A DNA stretch of 11,098 nucleotides, taken from assembly GCA_043800975.1 (NCBI GenBank), contig JAZDMK010000272.1:1-11098 (forward strand), given 5' to 3'. The DNA comes from JAZDMK01 sp043800975. Lineage in GTDB: Bacteria > Bacteroidota > Bacteroidia > Bacteroidales > JAHJDW01. The position numbers were made by a program, and so were the translations under genes. Below the pieces are notes generated by a model. It worked only from the letters and a program-made list of their open reading frames with translations. It ran no database searches and had not been told where the DNA came from. This document shows positions 1-7,114 of this stretch, piece by piece; position 1 is the stretch's first letter, and the number at the start of each line of letters is the position of its first letter.

Positions 1-1187
1 ACCATGTGCTGATAATCTTCGGGATCGTGACCGCCATAAAAAGTAAAAAATCCTTTTCCCAATTCACCATGAATATAACGCGCTTCATTGGCGGCTTTGT
101 TTTCACCCATGATCAGTGCACTGGCTTTGATATAGTTTTTACTAAATGCAGTAGTCTGACCCATGTATCCTGTAATTATACGTGTGTGATTCTGACACAA
201 CATCGTTGGAATCGGATCCCATTTGGCAGAAAATTCAAATAGTGTAAATAAATCTTCATTTCTGTTTATTCGACGAGTCAAACTTACATCAATATTTGAA
301 TGTTCGTATTCGTAGGGGTTTGTGCTGATTGTAAAATTTGTAAATGCAAGGCAATTATCGAAGTTTAGTTTCTTTTGTGCATTCTGATCCATGGGATCTC
401 CATCGTATTGCGCCTGACAAATATCTACACCATCTGCTGCAAGCGCAATATCATACGTATCGGTTGCCGAACACATGGCAAATAAAAAACCGCCCCCGGC
501 AATAAATTCTTTCATTTTTTTTGCAACGGCAAGTTTAAGCTGAGACACTTTTTTAAAACCTCTTCGGGCTGCTGTTTCAGTATTAACTTTAACATCTTCT
601 TTATACCATGCCGTATTTTGATAGGCCGACCAGAACTTTCCGAACTGTCCGGTAAAATCTTCATGATGCAGATGCATCCAGTCGTAAAGTGGAAGCTTTC
701 CATCCAGCACTTCGTCATCGTAAACAAAATCAAAAGGAATTTCAGCATACTGCAATGCCATGACAACAGCATCATCCCAGGGAAGATTATTTTTCGGCGC
801 GTACACGGCAACTTTTGGGGCTTTTTCCAGTTTTACAGTTTCCATGTTTACTTCAGGATCAGCAATCTCAGCAAAGATTGAATTTTTCTGAGCGTTGGCA
901 ATGATTTCATACGTCACACCCCGGATGATGCATTCTTTTTCAATGCTGTTTGAATGTGGTAATAGGAAACTTCCCCCGCGGTAATTGAGCAGCCACCAAG
1001 TTTCTACACCTTGTGAAAGCACCCAGTATGTGACACCATACGATTTTAAATGATTTTTCTGCGCTTCATCCATGGGCAGCAAAATATAATTGGCGCGGGA
1101 TGGCAATGCAGAAGCAATTGAAAGAAGAAAGATAAATGCAAAAACAAATAATTTCAGGGTTCTGTTTTTAAAAAACGTCGTCATCAT
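1..1187 (-). CDS. Secreted protein of the Bacteroidota 'asparagine synthetase B'-named family (3' end outside window)
   Basis: The frame is open from ATG at 1187 to the left edge: 395 complete codons with no stop, so the C-terminus is missing. Residues 1-31 form a Sec signal peptide (basic KNRTLK, then a hydrophobic FVFAFIFLLSIASA core), so the protein is exported. The body reads YILLPMDEAQKNHLKSYGVTYW (two conserved blocks), WLLNYRGGSF, LYDWMHLHHEDFTGQFGKF, GGGFLFAMCSATD (Cys239) and, at the visible end, FTFYGGHDPEDYQH. From memory these match a Bacteroidota family annotated 'asparagine synthetase B', but I see no PP-loop ATP-pyrophosphatase motif and no N-terminal Cys2 of a true AsnB. The AMCSAT turn resembles a glutamine-amidotransferase-like nucleophile elbow, which is inference. 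The start overlaps the dnaB end by 20 bp in another frame, so it is probably cotranscribed with dnaB. A start at 1184 (second Met) is equally possible. Family call is firm; function is unknown. Confidence 0.85.
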   Translation of the reverse strand, partial: MMTTFFKNRTLKLFVFAFIFLLSIASALPSRANYILLPMDEAQKNHLKSYGVTYWVLSQGVETWWLLNYRGGSFLLPHSNSIEKECIIRGVTYEIIANAQKNSIFAEIADPEVNMETVKLEKAPKVAVYAPKNNLPWDDAVVMALQYAEIPFDFVYDDEVLDGKLPLYDWMHLHHEDFTGQFGKFWSAYQNTAWYKEDVKVNTETAARRGFKKVSQLKLAVAKKMKEFIAGGGFLFAMCSATDTYDIALAADGVDICQAQYDGDPMDQNAQKKLNFDNCLAFTNFTISTNPYEYEHSNIDVSLTRRINRNEDLFTLFEFSAKWDPIPTMLCQNHTRIITGYMGQTTAFSKNYIKASALIMGENKAANEARYIHGELGKGFFTFYGGHDPEDYQHM

Positions 1188-2703
1188 CTTTATCGTTCAT
1201 TTTTGAACCGAATGTTTTTGTTTGTGGCTCGCTGTAGTTATCGGCAGACCCTGATGAATACAAAGCAAGATCAGCGGGATCTGCATTTTCAAATTTAGCA
1301 AATCTTTCAATGAAACGCAATGGAATATCTTTTAAAGCTCCATTTCGATGCTTGGCAAGAATAAGTTCTGCAAGACCTTCCGTAGATTTTCCCTGTTCGT
1401 CTGCATTGATTTTATAATACTCGGGCCGGTAAATAAATGCTACGATATCGGCATCCTGTTCAATGGCACCCGATTCACGTAAATCAGATAGAATTGGTCG
1501 TCGGCTAGAACCAGCCCGGGTTTCAACAGCACGACTTAATTGTGAAAGTGCGATGATAGGAATTTCCAATTCCTTAGCCAAGCTTTTCAGCGCGCGTGAA
1601 ATACTACTGATTTCCTGCTCACGATTTCCGCCACCACGATTGTCCAAGCCAGCTGACATTAGTTGAAGGTAGTCAATTACTACAAGGTTGATTCCCTTTT
1701 GTTGTTTTAAGCGACGGCATTTTGCACGCAATTCAAAGATGGTCAGAGCAGGGGTATCATCAATAAAAATGGGGGCATCACTTAGCGCAGCCATTTTTTC
1801 GTGCAGCTGCACCCACTCATGATCTTCCAGTTGTCCTTTGCGTAACTTTTCGGAAGGGAGTTCTGTTTCAGCAGAGATAAGCCTTGTCACAAGCTGTATA
1901 GCTGACATTTCTAAAGAGAAAATTGCAATAGGACGTTTGTAATCGACAGCCATGTTTCGGGCCATGGACAATACAAACGCAGTTTTACCCATACCAGGCC
2001 TTGCAGCCAGAATAATCAGATCGGATTTCTGCCAGCCTGCTGTAACGCGGTCCAGTTCAACGAAACCTGATGGTACACTGTGTGCACTCAGGTGACCTTC
2101 CATTTTTGTAGCCGCTTCAATTTGTTCGATGGCTTTGTTTAACAGAATAGAAATGTCATCATAGGAGCGGCGAAGATTTGTTTCGCTGACACCTAAAAGA
2201 TTTTTTTCTGCTTTATCGAGCAATTCCAAAACGTCCGTTGTTTCATCATAAGCGTCACGGATGACTTCAGAAGAAATGCGAATTAATTCACGCTGGATAT
2301 ATTTCTGAATGATAATGCTTGCATGGAATTCGATATGTGCAGAAGATGCTACACGGTTTGTCAGTTGTGTGATTGCGTATGCACCGCCTGCAATTTCAAG
2401 TTCGCCGCTTTTGCGAAGGTCGTTGGTAACAGTAAGAATATCGACGGGTTCAGATAATGCAAACAAGCGTAAAATGGAAGCGTAAATTCGCTGATGCGAT
2501 TCTTTATAAAAACATTCGGGTTTGAGTTTATCAACTACCGCAGTCAATGCATCTTTCTCAATGAGCAATGCGCCAAGAACAGCTTCTTCCAGATCGGGGG
2601 CCTGGGGCGGAAGCTTGCCCTGATCAGCAAGAATCTGCGTTGCCGTAGTTTTTTTTACTCTTTTACGGAGTGAATTATTGTTGAAATTTTCCTGTTCTTC
2701 CAT
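1168..2703 (-). CDS. dnaB: Replicative DNA helicase DnaB
   Basis: The hexameric 5'-3' helicase unwinds the replication fork and works with DnaG primase. The 511-residue product shows the whole family plan. The N-terminal helical domain (about 33-130) begins PPQAPDLEEAVLGALL. A linker follows, then the RecA-like ATPase from about 205 (SGFVELDRVTAGW). Walker A is ARPGMGKTA (234-242), Walker B LVVIDYLQL (340-348), and the sensor region ALSQLSRAVETR (386-397) is followed by LSDLRESGAIEQDAD. KHRNG (451-455) holds the probable arginine finger. The length is normal with no intein. The C-terminus ends in an acidic tail, DKDDDDVF. The start follows an A-rich leader (AAAATAAAATG) without Shine-Dalgarno, as is usual in this phylum. 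The upstream exonuclease gene ends 75 bp before it, and the downstream secreted-protein gene overlaps its end, suggesting one transcript. Identification is near certain. Confidence 0.98.
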   Translation of the reverse strand: MEEQENFNNNSLRKRVKKTTATQILADQGKLPPQAPDLEEAVLGALLIEKDALTAVVDKLKPECFYKESHQRIYASILRLFALSEPVDILTVTNDLRKSGELEIAGGAYAITQLTNRVASSAHIEFHASIIIQKYIQRELIRISSEVIRDAYDETTDVLELLDKAEKNLLGVSETNLRRSYDDISILLNKAIEQIEAATKMEGHLSAHSVPSGFVELDRVTAGWQKSDLIILAARPGMGKTAFVLSMARNMAVDYKRPIAIFSLEMSAIQLVTRLISAETELPSEKLRKGQLEDHEWVQLHEKMAALSDAPIFIDDTPALTIFELRAKCRRLKQQKGINLVVIDYLQLMSAGLDNRGGGNREQEISSISRALKSLAKELEIPIIALSQLSRAVETRAGSSRRPILSDLRESGAIEQDADIVAFIYRPEYYKINADEQGKSTEGLAELILAKHRNGALKDIPLRFIERFAKFENADPADLALYSSGSADNYSEPQTKTFGSKMNDKDDDDVF

Positions 2704-2728
2704 TTTATTTTGCCGGATACGATCCCGT

Positions 2729-2744
2729 CTGCATTTTCATGCAG
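2729..2744 (-). promoter_or_regulatory. Hairpin with GAAA loop in the dnaB leader
   Basis: On the minus strand this reads CTGCAT-GAAA-ATGCAG, a perfect 6-bp stem closed by a GNRA-type tetraloop, 25 bases upstream of the dnaB ATG. A weaker GGAT/ATCC stem with a 3-base loop follows at 2715-2725, so the RNA between the exonuclease stop and dnaB could fold into two tandem hairpins. No T-run follows on this strand, so it does not look like an intrinsic terminator. It could be an RNA-stability or processing site; the function is inferred. Confidence 0.4.
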
Positions 2745-2778
2745 TGTAAGGTTTTGTGAGAAATAATATTTTATTAAA

Positions 2779-3516
2779 TTAGCTAAAAAACTGAATGTTG
2801 CTTTCATCAATCATAGGTTCACCCAGGAAATTCATCATAATTTGAACAACGGTAGCAACATCTTTGTGGCAATAATCAACAATTTGTTTCATGTTTTTTT
2901 CTTCCCAGTAAAGGCGGGATACCTGACTTCCATCAGTTTCCTCTTTCGGTGAAGGAATTCCAAACACAGCAGCCAGTAATTCGAGCGAAGTAAAACTTTT
3001 ATGATCACCGAACTTCCAAAAATCCATTGTGTCTAAATGATTGACTTCCCATGGTTTTTTACCAGCATTGTTGAGAAGTAAAGGCAGCCGCAAACGATTG
3101 ATAAGCATACGGCGGGATAGATATGGAAAATCAAATTCTTTTCCGTTGTGCGCGCACAACTGGTAGTTTGGACGGTTGTAAAACTTGAAAAGCATTTCGT
3201 TAAACTGTTGCAACACTTCAGCTTCATCCTCGCCATAAAAAGATTTGATTCTTAAATGCTTGACTCGATCCGATTGCTTGATAGAACCGACACTGATACA
3301 TACAACTTTACCAAATTCTGCATAAATGCCCGCTCTGGAATAGAGCGACTCTGGTGTTTCTTCTTCTTTGCGGTGCAAGTATTCCGATTTTTTTACCCAT
3401 AAACTTTTCAGTGGCTCGGACATTTCATTGTAACTGGCATACTGAGGCACAGTTTCTATATCTATAAACAAGATATTCTCCAGATTTAGTTCGCGTATCA
3501 TAGCTTCGTTTTTCAT
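2779..3516 (-). CDS. Predicted 3'-5' exonuclease, DEDDy type (PolB-exonuclease-like)
   Basis: A stand-alone proofreading-type nuclease fold, 245 residues. The three exonuclease motifs are in order: ExoI FIDIET (Asp19, Glu21), ExoII AHNGKEFDFPYL (Asp129) and ExoIII DYCHKD with Tyr215 and Asp219 spaced YxxxD. This gives the full DEDDy set of two-metal catalytic residues. The family resembles the exonuclease domain of family-B polymerases (PF10108-like) but lacks any polymerase domain, and is common as a single-domain protein in this phylum. Substrate and partner are unknown; processing of DNA 3' ends in repair is the likely role. The gene is first in the minus-strand block, 75 bp before dnaB. 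A good −7 element ends only 4 bases before this ATG, so either the mRNA is leaderless or the true start is Met6 (MIREL). Fold and catalytic class are secure; biological role is not. Confidence 0.9.
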   Translation of the reverse strand: MKNEAMIRELNLENILFIDIETVPQYASYNEMSEPLKSLWVKKSEYLHRKEEETPESLYSRAGIYAEFGKVVCISVGSIKQSDRVKHLRIKSFYGEDEAEVLQQFNEMLFKFYNRPNYQLCAHNGKEFDFPYLSRRMLINRLRLPLLLNNAGKKPWEVNHLDTMDFWKFGDHKSFTSLELLAAVFGIPSPKEETDGSQVSRLYWEEKNMKQIVDYCHKDVATVVQIMMNFLGEPMIDESNIQFFS

Positions 3517-3520
3517 GCTT

Positions 3521-3528
3521 CAAAAATA
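3521..3528 (-). promoter_or_regulatory. −7 promoter element for the exonuclease-dnaB block
   Basis: The minus strand reads TATTTTTG, a full match to the Bacteroidota TAnnTTTG −7 consensus, and 4 bases separate it from the exonuclease ATG. A possible −33 TTG lies at 3554-3552, 23 bases upstream, which is at the long end of normal spacing. Transcription would begin at or next to the ATG. Confidence 0.55.
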
Positions 3529-3541
3529 GATAAAAATTCTT

Positions 3542-3549
3542 TACTTTTA
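3542..3549 (+). promoter_or_regulatory. Candidate −7 element for the lipoprotein-mnmD operon
   Basis: TACTTTTA matches TAnnTTTG at all positions but the last and sits 4 bases before the ATG at 3554. No clear −33 TTG is seen at the usual distance. It faces the element of the exonuclease gene within the same 37-bp gap. Confidence 0.4.
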
Positions 3550-3553
3550 CACA

Positions 3554-4846
3554 ATGAATCTGACAAAATCGCTGATAACTTTATTCTTTTTTTCTCTTAT
3601 TGTTACCTCATGCAAAAAGGATAAGTTCATTCCATATCCGACTGTCACTTTTATTAAACCTTCACAAAATCAAGTTTTTGATTATAATGATACGGTTCAG
3701 CTATCCATTTCAGTTACATCTGAAGATCAGATTGAAGAAGCCAAGCTATATCTTGCAGATCAGAACCTTCAGCCTGTTGGGCCAGCAGCCAGCTGGTTTC
3801 CTAACGCTAAAGAAGCTACATTGACTTGTGAATATCCTTTAACTGACCTTTCTATTGCTGGTGGAGCCTATACGTTTTTGCTTCAGATTACAACTGAAAA
3901 TAACAACAAAAATTATTTCCGAGCAGTTGACATTGCGCCCATGCCGAGGCTTTTGCTAGGGATACTTGCTGTTGTTAAAAAAGCATCCACTACATACGAA
4001 GTTCAGCTAAGTCAGGATGGCATTTCGTTTCAACCTGTATTTACCTTTTCCGGTGACTATGGCGGCTCTGTAGTGAACTCCAGCGCAAATTTATTTTTAA
4101 AGTATGGGGAGATAATTTCAGATGCCGTTGCGTACTCTGCTCCGGGTTGGTTGAACCAATGGACTGTTCAGGCCTCTGCCTCACCACCTTTCCCATTTTA
4201 TACCGGAATATATTCGAATCTTACCGATCAGTACCTCGGTTATTTTGATGGTACATCGCGAGGATACGATAAGAACGGCACTCATTTTTTCTCGGCCAAT
4301 TGTCCAACTGGGTTTTATCCGAAATTAATGCTTCGTAACGATCCATGGTTTATCACGGTTGATTATGCAAAGTCAGGCACCGACAGAAATATTTCACTTT
4401 ATAATTATTCAACCCGTGTTTTACAAACCAGTCTTGTTATTTCAGAATCGCCACTGGCAATGCATTCCCGCAACGACGATGAAGTTTTTCTTTTCTCAAA
4501 TAAAAATGGAAATGCAGTTTTAAAAATGTATCATATTGTCACAAATTCAATTTCTACGCCCTACACCATGCCAGCATTGCCACTTCGCGATGTGACTCAG
4601 GTTGACAATAACAATTATCTGCTTTTGTTCGACAGTAAAATCGAATGGTACAACTGGAGTTCCACGAGTATGGTTCCTTTTAAAACTATTGCCGGATACA
4701 GGTTAAAGTATGAGGATATCAGCCAAAAAGTAATTGTGGCTTCCGGAAAAAGTGTTCACATTTTATCTTTCCCCTACGGACAAACAGTAAATTCAATACC
4801 GCTTTCAGATACCATTGTCGGACTTCATCTTTTGTATAACAAATGA
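3554..4846 (+). CDS. Hypothetical lipoprotein with N-terminal Ig-like region
   Basis: I do not recognise a named family for this 430-residue protein. Residues 1-20 are a type II signal peptide: Lys5, a hydrophobic stretch LITLFFFSLI, and lipobox VTSC with Cys20 as the lipidation site. The following KKDK does not resemble the acidic surface-export signal known from some Bacteroidota, so periplasmic-side anchoring is a guess. Residues about 28-126 look like a bacterial Ig-like beta sandwich (PTVTFIKPSQNQVFDYND onward, ending in YTFLLQITTENN). From about 130 to the end, strand-rich segments recur (LLLGILAV, LYNYSTRVLQTSLV, KVIVASGKSVHILSFPYG), suggestive of a beta-propeller. No catalytic motif is visible. 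The stop overlaps the mnmD start (ATGA), so the two are translationally coupled despite having no obvious functional link. Confidence 0.8.
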   Translation: MNLTKSLITLFFFSLIVTSCKKDKFIPYPTVTFIKPSQNQVFDYNDTVQLSISVTSEDQIEEAKLYLADQNLQPVGPAASWFPNAKEATLTCEYPLTDLSIAGGAYTFLLQITTENNNKNYFRAVDIAPMPRLLLGILAVVKKASTTYEVQLSQDGISFQPVFTFSGDYGGSVVNSSANLFLKYGEIISDAVAYSAPGWLNQWTVQASASPPFPFYTGIYSNLTDQYLGYFDGTSRGYDKNGTHFFSANCPTGFYPKLMLRNDPWFITVDYAKSGTDRNISLYNYSTRVLQTSLVISESPLAMHSRNDDEVFLFSNKNGNAVLKMYHIVTNSISTPYTMPALPLRDVTQVDNNNYLLLFDSKIEWYNWSSTSMVPFKTIAGYRLKYEDISQKVIVASGKSVHILSFPYGQTVNSIPLSDTIVGLHLLYNK

Positions 4847-5541
4847 ACCGGCATACAATTCAAAAAACGGAAGATGGTACATTCACGTTGGTGGATGAAA
4901 GAATAGGGGAGACCTTTCATTCAACTCATGGTGCCTTAACCGAGTCGTTGCATATCTTTATTAATGCAGGATTGCTGGCTTTGCCGAAAGATTTGAAAAC
5001 AATTTCTGTCTTTGAAATTGGGTTTGGAACTGGCTTGAATGCCTGGCTGACGGCAATTGTTGCTATTGAAAATAAAATTCAAGTTGAGTACGTTTCAGTG
5101 GATGCTTTTCCGGTTGCTTCGGAAACCCTTTCTCAGATTAACTTTGCAGATATGTATAAAAATGAATTTTCAGATTTGTATTTGCAAATTATTCAATCAA
5201 ACTGGGAAACTGAAAACAGGATTCATCCTTTTTTTCGATTGAAAAAACGTGAAAGTTCTTTTCAAGAATGGAGTGAGAAAAGTCTTTATGATCTGATATA
5301 TTATGATGCCTTTTCTCCGGATAAGCAGCCCGAATTGTGGACGTTGGAATGTTTTCAGAAGTGTTATCAGATGCTGAATCCCGGTGGATTGCTGCTGACA
5401 TATTCTGCCAAAGGTTCCGTGAAACGAGCGTTGCGTGATGCAGGATTCAGGGTTGAAAATCTTCCAGGACCTCCCGGGAAAAGAGAAATAACAAAAGCGA
5501 TAAAAAAATCTTTTACCACAGATAACACAGATGGCCACTAA
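4843..5541 (+). CDS. mnmD: tRNA 5-(aminomethyl)-2-thiouridine(34) methyltransferase, stand-alone MnmD
   Basis: It transfers a methyl group from S-adenosylmethionine to the aminomethyl group on wobble U34 of tRNAs. The 232-residue protein corresponds to the methyltransferase half of MnmC (Methyltransf_30/DUF752) without the FAD oxidase half. Visible motifs are HSTHGALTES, SAM motif I VFEIGFGTGLN (56-66), an acidic end of strand 2 at Asp87, motif IV DAFSPDKQPELWT (155-167), LLTYSAKGSVKRAL and LPGPPGKREIT (207-217). Without the oxidase domain the likely substrate is the nm5 intermediate made by MnmEG with ammonium, an inference from known stand-alone homologues. The start overlaps the lipoprotein stop by 4 bp. 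Codons 225-232 (TTDNTDGH) and the stop lie inside an intergenic repeat, so the natural C-terminus has apparently been replaced. The enzyme core is intact. Confidence 0.92.
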   Translation: MNRHTIQKTEDGTFTLVDERIGETFHSTHGALTESLHIFINAGLLALPKDLKTISVFEIGFGTGLNAWLTAIVAIENKIQVEYVSVDAFPVASETLSQINFADMYKNEFSDLYLQIIQSNWETENRIHPFFRLKKRESSFQEWSEKSLYDLIYYDAFSPDKQPELWTLECFQKCYQMLNPGGLLLTYSAKGSVKRALRDAGFRVENLPGPPGKREITKAIKKSFTTDNTDGH

Positions 5542-5595
5542 TAAACACAGATTAATCAAAAATTTTAATCTGTGAAAATCTGTGAAATTTGTGGT
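5515..5595. repeat. Palindromic CACAGAT/ATCTGTG intergenic repeat, overlapping the mnmD end
   Basis: An 81-bp imperfect inverted repeat. The left arm begins ACCACAGATAACACAGATGG and ends ACACAGATTAA; the right arm begins TTAATCTGTGAAAATCTGTG and ends TTTGTGGT. The centre is a short A/T-rich loop around 5555-5562. Within each arm CACAGAT recurs as a direct repeat. The 14-mer GATAACACAGATGG also occurs, in inverse orientation, in the repeat at 8011-8062, so they are one family. The RNA hairpin could act as transcript end or 3' protection for the lipoprotein-mnmD operon. No transposase is linked to it. Confidence 0.8.
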
Positions 5596-5670
5596 GAATA
5601 AAACAAGAAGTAAATTTCTAAATAATATTTGGAGCAATAACTGCTCAGCAAACATTTTGAAAAAAGTACG

Positions 5671-6108
5671 ATGCAGAAACTAACACAAAGAGTATACGGA
5701 ATCGTCAGGAATGACAAGGGAATGATACTTTTGTCGGATGAGATTTTTATGATCAAGCGCATAATAAAATTACCCGGTGGTGGTTTGGAAAATGATGAAA
5801 CACCCGAGCAATGCCTGTGGCGGGAGTTTATGGAAGAATTAAATCAGAAGATTACAGAATGTACTTTCATTTACAAAACCGACTTCCTGCAGCTATCGCT
5901 TTTCAACCCGGGTGTACAGGTGATCTGTCATTATTTTGCGGTGCAGATTGAAAATCCTGAATTATTAGTTACAAAAGAAAAACAATTTGATTTTGAAATT
6001 GAAGAAGAAAGAGCGCAGGTTTTTCGATGGGTGAGGGTAGAGGATGCACTGAAGCAACTTTCGTTTCCTACGGACAGGAAGTCTATAATAAAATTTAATT
6101 CCATATGA
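5671..6108 (+). CDS. NUDIX hydrolase with a variant Nudix box
   Basis: It is predicted to hydrolyse a nucleoside diphosphate linked to another moiety; the substrate is unknown. In 145 residues the Nudix box starts at Gly37 and reads GGLENDE, seven residues, then REFMEELNQ. The metal-binding glutamates Glu52, Glu55 and Glu56 are present, but the usual Gly after EEx is Asn58 and the next hydrophobic position is Gln59. Beta strands typical of the fold flank it (RVYGIVRNDKGMILLS; VICHYFAVQIEN; ERAQVFRWVRVEDA). The gene starts 75 bp after the mnmD-end repeat. No Shine-Dalgarno is evident, and an approximate −7-like sequence TAATATTTG (one base too long in the spacer) lies at 5623-5631. Its stop overlaps the next gene by 4 bp. 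Family assignment is strong; whether the altered box is fully active is open. Confidence 0.9.
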   Translation: MQKLTQRVYGIVRNDKGMILLSDEIFMIKRIIKLPGGGLENDETPEQCLWREFMEELNQKITECTFIYKTDFLQLSLFNPGVQVICHYFAVQIENPELLVTKEKQFDFEIEEERAQVFRWVRVEDALKQLSFPTDRKSIIKFNSI

Positions 6109-7037
6109 ATATGAAAATTATCATTCTTACTTTGGTTATAATCCTTACATCACAGTTTTGCTTTGGTCAGCAAGAAAAAGAAAACGAAATTAAAAGAGGC
6201 CGTGTGAAAACTCTACAGATAGATGTTTATGATGCAAAAATGGACTCAGGTAAGGTTGTTATTGGTAAGCATGGAACTACTATTTATGATAAGATCATTA
6301 ATAAATATGGTAAAAAAAACAGACTTGTTGAAAAACTAATATTTGAAAATGATGGTTTAACAGTAGGTTCAAAGCAGGTATATCCCCTTCCATCCAAAAC
6401 AAAACATAACGACTCGACAATTGCATATGAGACACTTAATCCAAATTCGAACTATGTTGTCTCAAAGTATAATAATAAAAAGCGAATAGTTGAATCTTAC
6501 TATATTTTTAATAAACAGCAAAAAAGTAAAAGTCTATATAAATACAATGATAAAGGCCTTATGATTTGTCAGGATTTCTTCTTTTGGGGGAAACTTGATA
6601 CACGAACCACGTTTTCATATGACGATAAAGGGTTAAAGTCAGAAATGAAAACGTATTACATAAGACAGAATATGGATTCAACTACATATAATTATCAATA
6701 TGATGAGAATGGAAATTGTATCGATGAAAAACAGTTAGGTCCAAAAGGGAGATTATACTTTCATAGTGTTAAAGAATACAATAAAAATAGACAAATAATT
6801 TCATGGACACAATTGAATTCTAAAGGAAAAGTGAATAGCAAAACCCAGTATGTGTTTAATAAATTCGGAGATAAAATTGAGCAAATTGAATATGATGAAA
6901 ATGGAAAAATTACCCGGCATCATAAAATGGAATATGTATACGACAGAAGAAATAATTGGATTATGAAAACATCCTATTTTAATGATAAACCCTATGAAAT
7001 CGTTCTTCGTAAAATTAAATACAGGGGAATTCTGTAA
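6105..7037 (+). CDS. Secreted protein with YD-like tandem repeats, AT-rich
   Basis: A 310-residue protein with a Sec signal peptide (KIIILTLVIILTSQFCFG, probable cut before Gln22; a start at Met3, 6111, is possible). From about residue 120 the chain carries roughly seven degenerate units spaced about 25 residues apart, each centred on Y-[ND]-x-x-G: KYNNKKRIVE, KYNDKGLMIC, SYDDKGLKSE, QYDENGNCIDEK, EYNKNRQIIS, EYDENGKITR, VYDRRNNWIM. They resemble RHS/YD repeats, which build extended beta structures, but no RHS core-cleavage or toxin domain follows. Base composition is far lower in G+C than its neighbours (16/60 at 6421-6480 and 13/60 at 6481-6540 by hand count, against 32/60 at 7201-7260), which suggests horizontal acquisition. 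It overlaps the NUDIX stop (ATGA). The role is unknown; a cell-surface or binding function is a guess. Confidence 0.8.
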   Translation: MNMKIIILTLVIILTSQFCFGQQEKENEIKRGRVKTLQIDVYDAKMDSGKVVIGKHGTTIYDKIINKYGKKNRLVEKLIFENDGLTVGSKQVYPLPSKTKHNDSTIAYETLNPNSNYVVSKYNNKKRIVESYYIFNKQQKSKSLYKYNDKGLMICQDFFFWGKLDTRTTFSYDDKGLKSEMKTYYIRQNMDSTTYNYQYDENGNCIDEKQLGPKGRLYFHSVKEYNKNRQIISWTQLNSKGKVNSKTQYVFNKFGDKIEQIEYDENGKITRHHKMEYVYDRRNNWIMKTSYFNDKPYEIVLRKIKYRGIL

Positions 7038-7106
7038 TACTTTAAAAATTAAATTTTATTCTTAAAGATACTAATTCAATTAACTGATAGCTCAATAACT
7101 AATTCT

Positions 7107-7114
7107 TATCTTTG
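7107..7114 (+). promoter_or_regulatory. −7 promoter element TATCTTTG
   Basis: A full match to TAnnTTTG placed 5 bases before the ATG at 7120, giving a near-leaderless transcript for the downstream beta-barrel gene. No convincing −33 TTG is seen upstream. The AT-only stretch at 7040-7070 holds no G+C-rich stem, so I call no terminator for the preceding gene. Confidence 0.6.

Noticed and set aside
512..881. Open frames on both strands at 512-811 and 618-881
   Set aside because: Both are shadows of the secreted-protein gene that occupies 1-1187 on the minus strand in another frame, whose sequence is clearly conserved.
5632..5646. GAGCA/TGCTC hairpin before the NUDIX gene
   Set aside because: Only five base pairs with no T-run and no known motif; too weak to annotate.
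7038..7106. Terminator for the YD-repeat gene
   Set aside because: Complementary stretches such as CTTTAA/TTAAAG are almost only A/T with long loops; no stable stem followed by a T-run.
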